The notes below the pieces were generated by a model that saw only the letters and a program-made list of their open reading frames with translations, made no database searches and was not told where the DNA came from. Made by a program: the position numbers and the translations under genes. From Crocinitomicaceae bacterium (GTDB taxonomy: Bacteria; Bacteroidota; Bacteroidia; Flavobacteriales_D; Crocinitomicaceae), in the NCBI GenBank assembly GCA_002696025.1, contig NZQU01000050.1, positions 1 through 7,888 of the forward strand: a stretch of 7,888 nucleotides of DNA. Direction: 5' to 3'. Of the stretch, positions 1 through 5,290 are shown piece by piece. Within the stretch, counting starts at the first letter, position 1. Every line of letters starts with the position of its first letter.

Positions 1-644
1 TCAGAATCATTTTGTTTAGTTTATTAATTGTTCATCTATTAGAGTTTTTCATATTTGGTTATGTATATTCATTTGTACCTCATTTTGTATCATATGTTTT
101 GGCAATTATTCCATTGATTTTCTTTTTGCTTATTCTTCAATTCTTTAGAATTCCATCAAGAAAAGTTGATTTCAAAGATGGAACCGTTTTGTGTCCAGCA
201 GATGGAAAGGTTGTTGCGATAGAGGAGGTAGAAGAAACCGAGTATTTTAAAGGAAAGAGAATTCAGGTTTCTATTTTCATGTCACCCCTTAATGTACATG
301 CCAATTATTATCCTATTTCGGGAAAAGTTAAATATGTTAAATATCACCCAGGTTTATTTTTGGTAGCTTGGCATCCTAAAAGTTCTACTGATAATGAAAG
401 GACTACAGTTGTTGTGGAAGACAATAAAGAGCGTGAGGTTTTGTTCAGACAAATTGCTGGTGCTGTTGCAAGAAGAATTTGTTTATATGCTGAAAAAGAC
501 AGAACGATTACTGCTGGTTCAGAATTTGGTTTTATAAAATTTGGGTCGAGAGTTGATGTTTTCTTGCCTCTGGGAACACAAGTAAATGTTGAACTTGATG
601 AGCTTGTTAAAGGAAAAATCACAAAACTTGCAACATTTAATTAA
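1..644 (+). CDS. psd: Phosphatidylserine decarboxylase family protein (5' end outside window)
   Basis: Converts phosphatidylserine to phosphatidylethanolamine at the cytoplasmic membrane by means of a self-generated pyruvoyl group. The frame is open to the left edge (first whole codon at 3-5). The first possible initiator in the window is a TTG at 12, but the residues before it (R-I-I) match the usual start region of bacteroidotal homologues, so I read the gene as lacking only a few N-terminal codons. Two hydrophobic segments come first (about 12-140). The conserved core follows: CPADGKVV (about 198-221), QVSIFMSPLNVHANYYPISG, a PGLFLVAWHPK stretch, NERTTVVVE and RQIAGAVARRI. Near the end is GFIKFGSR, whose Gly-Ser at 543-548 is the expected self-cleavage site, with Ser becoming the pyruvoyl. 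Length and order fit the short, roughly 215-residue PSD-related family rather than the longer E. coli type. It is the only + strand gene and faces the minus-strand genes across a hairpin. Function is confident from motifs; the true start is not visible. Confidence 0.93.
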   Translation, partial: RIILFSLLIVHLLEFFIFGYVYSFVPHFVSYVLAIIPLIFFLLILQFFRIPSRKVDFKDGTVLCPADGKVVAIEEVEETEYFKGKRIQVSIFMSPLNVHANYYPISGKVKYVKYHPGLFLVAWHPKSSTDNERTTVVVEDNKEREVLFRQIAGAVARRICLYAEKDRTITAGSEFGFIKFGSRVDVFLPLGTQVNVELDELVKGKITKLATFN

Positions 645-655
645 TAGGCATAAAA

Positions 656-678
656 AAAGGTCTATACAATAGACCTTT
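656..678. terminator. Bidirectional intrinsic terminator between convergent genes
   Basis: A perfect 9-bp inverted repeat, AAAGGTCTA (656-664) and TAGACCTTT (670-678), surrounds a 5-nt loop. It starts 11 bp after the psd stop and ends 24 bp before the stop of the facing minus-strand gene. Read on the minus strand, the stem runs into a continuous T tract formed by the A-run at 652-658, which is the classical rho-independent form. Read on the + strand, the tail is only TTTAATTA, so termination of psd should be weaker. Position and symmetry support a shared terminator. Confidence 0.85.
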
Positions 679-702
679 AATTAGAAATTATTAATCAATT
701 AT

Positions 703-1071
703 TTATTCGTTTTTTCTTTTCATCAGATACTTATAGGTTACATTGCCATCACCATTATTTTGTAATGTTTGTTCAACATACTCCCAACCATTATCATTCA
801 TAAAGTTAAGGGCGTCGATTGACGAGTTAAATCTGACAACTTTTTTATCATCTGTCATAATATTTTGTCTTTTAAAAGACCATTTTTGTCCATAGTCAAC
901 ATAGACTTTTACTTTTGTAAGACTTAAAATAGCAGCTGTGACTCTAAGTTCACAAAAATTAATTGGTAATTCATTAATGTCAGTTTCATTTACAAAAACA
1001 TGTTGGGCATTTACGTTATTTAACAACATAAAGAATCCAGCAATAACAATAGATGTGATTTTTCTTTTCAT
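703..1071 (-). CDS. Small secreted protein of unknown function
   Basis: A 122-residue protein that I do not recognise as a characterised family. Residues 1-22 form a standard signal peptide: KRK, then a hydrophobic core ending LLNNVNA, with probable cleavage before Gln23. No lipobox Cys is present, so it should be a soluble periplasmic or secreted protein. The mature part is about 100 residues, with an ELPINFCELR segment (34-43), a strand-like VKVYVDYGQKWSF (54-66), and IDALNFMNDNGWEYVE (85-100), a pattern I associate with uncharacterised flavobacterial exported proteins. The C-terminus is basic (KYLMKRKNE). It has one Cys (Cys40). It is separated from the dehydrogenase gene upstream by 115 bp, the longest gap in the window, so it probably has its own promoter. 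It ends just before the hairpin at 656-678. Coding status is confident; no function is proposed. Confidence 0.85.
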   Translation of the reverse strand: MKRKITSIVIAGFFMLLNNVNAQHVFVNETDINELPINFCELRVTAAILSLTKVKVYVDYGQKWSFKRQNIMTDDKKVVRFNSSIDALNFMNDNGWEYVEQTLQNNGDGNVTYKYLMKRKNE

Positions 1072-1186
1072 AATTCGTAGTTTAATAGATGTTATAATTA
1101 TTTGATTTGTTTAGTTCAATAAATATGCCAAAAGGCAAATAAATGGTATAAACAAAACTTTGATGATTGTAAGTTACAAAATAATT
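1072..1186. other. Longest intergenic gap, likely leader of the 703-1071 gene
   Basis: This 115-bp AT-rich stretch lies between the stop of the dehydrogenase gene and the start of the small secreted protein. I see no ORF and no convincing bacteroidotal promoter (TTG, then TAnnTTTG at the right spacing). The only symmetry is TGCC-AAAA-GGCA at 1126-1137, a 4-bp stem with no good U tract. A promoter for the downstream gene is expected here by position only. Confidence 0.35.
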
Positions 1187-2203
1187 TTACCACTCTTTGT
1201 ATATCAATTCATTTTTTATAAGCTCCATAGCTTCGAAATGATGTTTTGAGGCTGTTTGTAATAAAAAAGCATTGATGCTTGATAGTATGGTATTTCCCTC
1301 TTGCGCAATGAATGCCCATCCTTTTATTTTGTTCTTATTAATTAACAAATTATTATTAAGAATAATAGCATGTGAAAATATTCTTCCATATGGGCTGTAT
1401 TTTCTGCCGAGTTCAAAAATAATGTTTGAATCAAATTTAGATGTTTTCGATAGATAAGTTTCTGAATCGATTTTATTTAAAATATCATTTATATTGATGC
1501 TTTTACTTAAAGTTAGATTGAATCTTACTGTGTGTAAAAGTTGACTTGGAGTCGTGATGTCAGAAGATTGAACGTTTAATTCAATATTTTTAGTTTTATA
1601 TAAATCATTTACATCAATTGAATGGTGTGTTCCGAGAGATTCATCAAGATGCCTTGATACTACATTAGCAGATACTAATCTTTGATGATTGCCTAAATCC
1701 TCTGACCTTCTAACAATAACAAAATCACCATCAACCAAATCATTATTATTTCTACAAAATAAATTTATTATTGCTGCAAGTGAATGAGTATTACAAGATA
1801 CAATCTGAACAAATTTTTTATTTAGGATTAAATCATCGTTTAAACCAGCCATATGAGGTATGCCAAATCCTTTTTCACTTCCCTGAGCAGAACATCCAAT
1901 TAAATTAGGTAAACTTTTATACCACTCTTTATTTTTTAGCCCAAATGAATTTGCATTACAATCAAAAATGTATTGAATTTCATCTTTTATATCACTAAAA
2001 TTTATAAACTCATCCTTGTTATTATTTGTGCAAATAACAATGCCTTTTTTTTCTAAAATTTTAATTTCTGATTGGTTCCATTTATGAATAGCAGTATTTT
2101 TAAGCGCATAAATTATTTTTATACCAAGAGTCTCTTTGTAATCAATTAAAAGATTAAGTAAAGTGGTTCCAATATTTCCAATACCATTAACTAATACGAT
2201 CAT
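1187..2203 (-). CDS. Archaeal-type (type II) GAPDH-like dehydrogenase, substrate unknown
   Basis: A 338-residue NAD(P)-dependent aldehyde dehydrogenase of the GAPDH superfamily. Its motifs follow archaeal type II GAPDH (about 335-340 residues) and not bacterial GapA. The Rossmann glycine motif NGIGNIG is at 6-12, and DCNAN at 81-85 occupies the place of the family's VDATPGG. The nucleophile is Cys137 in VSCNTHSL (135-142; archaeal VSCNTTGL). The anion-binding pair RR lies at 165-166 in VIVRRSED, followed by THHSID (192-197; archaeal SHHGPD) and PSQLLHTV (219-226; archaeal PTTLMHVH, giving candidate catalytic His224). Near the C-terminus AQEGNTILSSINA (300-312) matches the family's HQESDVVPENVDA. 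Catalytic residues appear intact, so it is probably active. The start ATG overlaps the end of the sugar-1-phosphate transferase gene by 17 bp and is immediately preceded by an in-frame TAA, so translation is likely coupled. That context argues for a role in glycoconjugate or sugar-phosphate metabolism instead of central glycolysis, but this is inference. The region is visibly very AT-rich. Confidence 0.8.
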   Translation of the reverse strand: MIVLVNGIGNIGTTLLNLLIDYKETLGIKIIYALKNTAIHKWNQSEIKILEKKGIVICTNNNKDEFINFSDIKDEIQYIFDCNANSFGLKNKEWYKSLPNLIGCSAQGSEKGFGIPHMAGLNDDLILNKKFVQIVSCNTHSLAAIINLFCRNNNDLVDGDFVIVRRSEDLGNHQRLVSANVVSRHLDESLGTHHSIDVNDLYKTKNIELNVQSSDITTPSQLLHTVRFNLTLSKSININDILNKIDSETYLSKTSKFDSNIIFELGRKYSPYGRIFSHAIILNNNLLINKNKIKGWAFIAQEGNTILSSINAFLLQTASKHHFEAMELIKNELIYKEW

Positions 2204-2708
2204 TTAGTGCTTTTTTTCCTAGAATAGGAATGAGTATAGAACTAGCAAAGATTCTTAAATCTAAAGATAAGGATTTGTTTTCAACATATTTTATATCATT
2301 AGAAAGTGATAAGTCTGCACTGCATGTATTCTGTAATTGAGCAATGCCCGTAATTCCAGGTTTAACATGCCATCTTTTTTGATGCATTTTGTCAGTCCAT
2401 TTCAGTCTTTTAATGTCATCAATTGTAAGTGGTCTTGGACCAATAAAAGACATTTCTCCTTTAATAATATTAATCAATTGCGGAATCTCATCAAGACCAC
2501 CTTTTCTAAGGTATTTACCAAGTTTAGTAACTTGATCGTTTTCCATGGTTTTAAATTTATAAATTGTAAACTCTTTTTGATAGAAACCAATTCGATTTTG
2601 TTTAAATAATATTTTTGGTTTTTCTGATGAATAAAAAAACAAGCAAATAGATATTAAAATTACAATTGGAGATATTATTAGAAATAAAAGAAAAGCAATA
2701 ATTTTCAT
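2187..2708 (-). CDS. Short monotopic phosphoglycosyl transferase (bacterial sugar transferase family)
   Basis: Predicted to move a sugar-1-phosphate from a nucleotide sugar to polyprenyl phosphate, the first membrane step in building a surface glycan. Residues 1-26 form one hydrophobic segment with Ser13-Pro14, the helix-breaking pair of the reentrant membrane helix in PglC-type enzymes. Then come LFKQNRIG (34-41), IYKFKTM (49-55), the catalytic Asp73-Glu74 dyad in GGLDEIPQLINIIKGEMS, IGPRPL (89-94), WHVKPGITGIAQL (113-125) and YVENKSLSLDLRI (141-153). At 173 residues it is shorter than the roughly 200 usual for the minimal form. The N-terminal KR-FD block is missing, the loop after KFKTM is reduced, and the usual Trp and Asn-Gly-Arg of GWAQVNGR are replaced (GIAQLQN). 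An in-frame stop just upstream of the ATG excludes a longer start. It follows the DUF2071 gene by 19 bp and overlaps the dehydrogenase gene by 17 bp. The family is secure; the sugar is unknown. Confidence 0.88.
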   Translation of the reverse strand: MKIIAFLLFLIISPIVILISICLFFYSSEKPKILFKQNRIGFYQKEFTIYKFKTMENDQVTKLGKYLRKGGLDEIPQLINIIKGEMSFIGPRPLTIDDIKRLKWTDKMHQKRWHVKPGITGIAQLQNTCSADLSLSNDIKYVENKSLSLDLRIFASSILIPILGKKALNDRIS

Positions 2709-2727
2709 AAATTAATTAAGAATTGTA

Positions 2728-3447
2728 TTAATCATTTTTTTTAATTGATTTTTTACCTTCTACTGTAATTTCACTTCCTTCAGCAATCATTATCGAAGAG
2801 TAGGGGGTCGTATTTAAAAATTCAAACTCTTTTCCATAGCTTAGTTTAAAATCGACATCAATTTTACTTGATTGAACCTCATATTTTTTCCACCTTGGGT
2901 GTGTTACTTCGTATTCATTTGTTTTGTGCTCATTAATTCTAGCATAGCCCCAATAATGTTCAGTAATAAATTCAGTGTCACTGTCTTTTTCAATTAATGA
3001 GGTTTCTAAAGAACAATCAACTGAAATACCATTCCATTTGTTTTTGGTTTTCCATTGATATTGAATGAATCGATTTGATTTGTTTTCTTTAAATAAATGT
3101 TTCATTGGTAGTGATTGGTAGTTTTCTTTATATACTGTGTTTGCTACAAATGAGATTAATTTTTTGGGTACAATTTCTTTTATAAAAACAACACCTCTTT
3201 TCCATTCATTGTTTTCTAGTCTTTTCACATAGAATCTAAGGTTTACCTCTTCAAAGTTAATGTGATATGGGATCTTAATTCCTAAAACCTTTGTATTCAA
3301 AAAAAGGAAGCCTACCAAACTTAGGTAGCACTTCCCTTCATGTATATCGAGTTCTGTTCCAAAAGGAACATGTTTTTTTAATATTTCAGGCTTAACTTCG
3401 TAATTGATTAAAATCAAATTCCTCCATTCTGCCTTGAGGAAACTCAT
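2728..3447 (-). CDS. DUF2071 family protein (YqjF-like)
   Basis: A 239-residue protein of the DUF2071 family, whose fold is related to acetoacetate decarboxylase. The biochemical role of the family is not established. The hallmark segments are all present: FLKAEWRNLILINYEV (3-18), VPFGTELDIHEGKCYLSLVGFLF (27-49), VLGIKIPYH (54-62), NFEEVNLRFYVKR (64-76), RGVVFIKEIVPKK (84-96) and the EHYWGYARI and HPRWKKYEV segments in the second half. No signal peptide or membrane helix is seen, so it should be cytoplasmic. The C-terminus is Lys-rich. It starts 12 bp after the stop of the secreted Met-rich protein gene and ends 19 bp before the sugar transferase gene, which suggests one transcript. Length is normal for the family and no damage is visible. 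Family assignment is confident; function is not. Confidence 0.88.
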   Translation of the reverse strand: MSFLKAEWRNLILINYEVKPEILKKHVPFGTELDIHEGKCYLSLVGFLFLNTKVLGIKIPYHINFEEVNLRFYVKRLENNEWKRGVVFIKEIVPKKLISFVANTVYKENYQSLPMKHLFKENKSNRFIQYQWKTKNKWNGISVDCSLETSLIEKDSDTEFITEHYWGYARINEHKTNEYEVTHPRWKKYEVQSSKIDVDFKLSYGKEFEFLNTTPYSSIMIAEGSEITVEGKKSIKKND

Positions 3448-3459
3448 AATTTATGATTT

Positions 3460-3915
3460 TTATTTTTCTGATTTAGTCCAAACAAAAGCATCCATATCAT
3501 CACTTCCACCAGTAGATTTTAGCATCATTGAGTTCTTATCCATTTCGTTAATGGTCATAAAAACTTCTGTGGTTCCTTCAGGTAGTTGCTCTGCAGGTAA
3601 AACCAAAACCATATCGCAATTACTTCCGTCAGCGTTAACACGAGCTTTAAAAGGCATTTTTTGATCTCTACCCATCATTGACATAATTAAAGTATCAGTT
3701 GTGATTGATAATTCAATTTGACTCAACATTCCTGTCATCATTTTTATTTGATCTTCTGGAACTTCTTCACCTTTCTCTGCAGACATTTTTTTTATATTCT
3801 CAACTGTAGCATCTATGTTTACAGAATACTTTCCTGTATGAGATTCAATGCAGTTTTGAGAATAAGAAAATCCGATAAATAATACCGAAACAATTGTTGT
3901 TAAAATTAATTTCAT
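3460..3915 (-). CDS. Secreted Met-rich protein of unknown function
   Basis: A 151-residue protein that I do not recognise. A signal peptide covers about residues 1-19 (MKLILTTIVSVLFIGFSYS), with probable cleavage before Gln20. The Cys22 that follows is not in a lipobox context, so a periplasmic or secreted location is more likely than lipidation. The mature part begins TGKYSVNIDATVENIKKM, followed by an acidic and lysine-rich stretch and then alternating strand-like segments. It has just two Cys (22 and 100), which could form a disulfide. Methionine is strikingly frequent: 15 of 151 residues, clustered as KMMTGM (58-63), IMSMMGRDQKM (77-87) and NSMML (128-132). The architecture suggests a small lipocalin- or beta-sandwich-like fold, but this is a guess. 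It lies 41 bp downstream of rluF and 12 bp upstream of the DUF2071 gene, consistent with the same operon. Confidence 0.82.
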   Translation of the reverse strand: MKLILTTIVSVLFIGFSYSQNCIESHTGKYSVNIDATVENIKKMSAEKGEEVPEDQIKMMTGMLSQIELSITTDTLIMSMMGRDQKMPFKARVNADGSNCDMVLVLPAEQLPEGTTEVFMTINEMDKNSMMLKSTGGSDDMDAFVWTKSEK

Positions 3916-3956
3916 ATTTGTTTTTTTAAATTAAGATCTAAAGGTAAGTAAAAGGA

Positions 3957-4685
3957 TTAGTTTTCTTTTGATGAATCAGAAATAAGTTTTTGAAGTTCAT
4001 TAAATTCATTATCAGATAGTTCACGGTATTTTCCTAAAGGTATATCCAATGAGATGTTCATAATTCTTATTCTTTTTAATTTAACAACTTTGTAATCGAG
4101 ATATTCACACATCCTACGAATTTGTCTGTTGAGTCCCTGTGTTAAAATTATTTTAAAGCGAAACTTACTTATTCTCTCTACGGTGCAATCTTTAGTTGTT
4201 GTATCTAAAATAGGAACACCATTACTCATTTTGTTAATAAAATGTTCATCAATGGGTTTGTTAACTTCAACTAAATATTCTTTTTCATGATGATTTCTGG
4301 AGCGCAAAATTTTATTTACAATATCTCCATCATTTGTTAATAAAATCAATCCCTCACTAGGTTTATCTAGCCTACCAATAGGAAAGATGCGTTCGGGATA
4401 ATTAATATATTCTATAATATTATTTTTCTCAAACCTTGTATCGGTAGTACAAACGATTCCAACAGGCTTGTTAAAAGCTAAATAGATGAATTTTTTGTTT
4501 GTTTCTTTTATAAGTTTTCCATCAATTTTTATTTCATCTGAAGAATTTATTTTAACCCCCATTTCAGGTGGAGTATTATTTATTAAAACCCTACCTTCTT
4601 CAATTAATTTATCAGCTGCTCTTCTAGAGCAATAACCTATTTCACTAAGGTACTTATTGATTCTTGTTTTTTTGGGCTCTGGCAT
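3957..4685 (-). CDS. rluF: 23S rRNA pseudouridine synthase RluF
   Basis: Isomerises uridine to pseudouridine in 23S rRNA; E. coli RluF acts at position 2604. An N-terminal S4 RNA-binding domain spans about 7-55 (INKYLSEIGYCSRRAADKLI at 9-28). The RsuA/RluB/RluF-type catalytic domain follows: YLAFNKPVGIVCTT (68-81), then GRLDKPSEGLILLTNDGD (104-121) with catalytic Asp107, HEKEYLVEVNKPI (133-145) and the C-terminal motif QGLNRQIRRMCEYLDYKV (183-200). The HEKEYLV and RQIRRMCEYL wording is closest to RluF rather than RluB or RluE, and the catalytic Asp falls at the same number as in E. coli RluF. At 242 residues it lacks the long basic tail of the E. coli protein; a short, acidic and Lys-containing end is present instead. 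The start ATG is 24 bp after the YceI gene stop. Pseudouridine synthase is certain; the exact site is inferred from subfamily motifs. Confidence 0.92.
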   Translation of the reverse strand: MPEPKKTRINKYLSEIGYCSRRAADKLIEEGRVLINNTPPEMGVKINSSDEIKIDGKLIKETNKKFIYLAFNKPVGIVCTTDTRFEKNNIIEYINYPERIFPIGRLDKPSEGLILLTNDGDIVNKILRSRNHHEKEYLVEVNKPIDEHFINKMSNGVPILDTTTKDCTVERISKFRFKIILTQGLNRQIRRMCEYLDYKVVKLKRIRIMNISLDIPLGKYRELSDNEFNELQKLISDSSKEN

Positions 4686-4709
4686 TTTTCTTCTCAGAAA
4701 TTAGATGTT

Positions 4710-5225
4710 TTATTTGAATGGTAAATTTATTTTAATATTTACTTTGCTGTCTTTCCTCTTTGCTTTTGGAAATACGTTAAAATCATTTGTATAAACGGTC
4801 ATGCTTCCAATAAGCCCTGTTTTTGTTGCTTTAAAAATAAAATCAGTTTCTTTTTCTTTGCCTTTTATACGAACAGTTCCATGAGCTTTAATTCCTGATT
4901 CAGTTTGGACAAATGAATTGCTCTTAAATGTCATTTTAGGGTGTTTTTTTGCATCAAACATATCTGCTTTTTGAAGATGCTCGTCCCTCATTTTATTCGA
5001 AGTTGTTAAGGTAGTTACATCAACTGAACCTTCAATAGATGATTTTGAAAGATCATCTGTGTTTAGAACTATTTTTGCTTCCAAGCCAGAAACAGTTCCT
5101 TGGGTTTGTTCTGAAACAAATTCAAACATGACACTTGCTTTTTTAGTGTTGATGTTTAATTCTTGAGAGTTTAGATTTGATATAATCAATATTGAACTAA
5201 TAATTGTTGTTAGTATGGTTTTCAT
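4710..5225 (-). CDS. Secreted YceI family protein
   Basis: A YceI-like lipocalin-fold protein. The family has an eight-stranded barrel that binds isoprenoid or other lipophilic molecules, and its physiological role in Bacteroidota is not settled. A signal peptide spans about residues 1-20 (MKTILTTIISSILIISNLNS), with likely cleavage before Gln21, placing it in the periplasm. The mature 150 residues carry the family signature: MFEFVSEQTQGTVSGLEAKI (33-52), a SIEGSVDVTTLTT strand pair, NKMRDEHLQKADMFDAKKHP (77-96) followed by KMTFKS, IKAHGTVRIKGKEKETDF (112-129), and a closing FPKAKRKDSKVNIKINL (152-168). Length is normal for a bacteroidotal YceI (about 170-190). It follows the BtuF-like gene across a 61-bp gap holding a 13-bp direct repeat and a possible promoter, and precedes rluF by 24 bp. 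It may therefore start its own transcript. The assignment is confident at family level. Confidence 0.9.
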   Translation of the reverse strand: MKTILTTIISSILIISNLNSQELNINTKKASVMFEFVSEQTQGTVSGLEAKIVLNTDDLSKSSIEGSVDVTTLTTSNKMRDEHLQKADMFDAKKHPKMTFKSNSFVQTESGIKAHGTVRIKGKEKETDFIFKATKTGLIGSMTVYTNDFNVFPKAKRKDSKVNIKINLPFK

Positions 5226-5247
5226 TTTTTTAAATTTTAATCATGTA

Positions 5248-5255
5248 TAAATATA
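5248..5255 (-). promoter_or_regulatory. Possible -7 element for the yceI-like gene
   Basis: On the minus strand, TATATTTA matches the bacteroidotal -7 consensus TAnnTTTG at all but the last base and lies 22 nt upstream of the start codon at 5225. The upstream TTG elements are badly spaced: one is 7 nt away and the other 26 nt away, and both sit inside the direct repeats. Weak candidate. Confidence 0.25.
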
Positions 5256-5258
5256 CTC

Positions 5259-5290
5259 TAAGCAATTTTAATGCCGTTAAGCAATTTTAA
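5259..5290. repeat. 13-bp direct repeat, two copies, 19-bp period
   Basis: TAAGCAATTTTAA occurs identically at 5259-5271 and 5278-5290, separated by TGCCGT. The right copy contains the stop codon of the BtuF-like gene (5287-5289); the left copy lies in the gap before the yceI-like gene. The 19-bp period is close to two helical turns, which would fit a dimeric regulator binding upstream of the yceI-like gene. A local duplication at the gene end is an equal alternative. Confidence 0.7.

Noticed and set aside
12..14. TTG at 12 as the true psd start
   Set aside because: The frame is open upstream and the preceding residues fit the normal N-terminus of homologues, so the start most likely lies before the window.
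344..622. Minus-strand open frame of 92 codons opposite psd
   Set aside because: It lies wholly within the strongly conserved psd coding sequence and its translation is Ser/Thr-rich low-complexity, typical of an antisense shadow.
1126..1137. TGCC-AAAA-GGCA inverted repeat as terminator of the dehydrogenase gene
   Set aside because: The stem is only 4 bp with no extension and no proper U tract; it is expected by chance in such sequence.
2201..2220. A7 run (minus strand) near the end of the transferase gene as a frameshift site that might fuse it to the dehydrogenase
   Set aside because: A -1 shift leads into the wrong frame, and the frame of the dehydrogenase meets TAA directly before its ATG, so neither ribosomal nor polymerase slippage gives a fusion.
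2337..2609. Plus-strand open frame of 90 codons opposite the transferase
   Set aside because: It mirrors the transferase gene with all its motifs on the other strand; no recognisable protein features.
3939..3946. TACCTTTA (minus strand) as a -7 promoter element for the Met-rich protein gene
   Set aside because: Seven of eight consensus positions match, but I see no TTG at a suitable distance upstream, and the genes are close enough to be co-transcribed with rluF.
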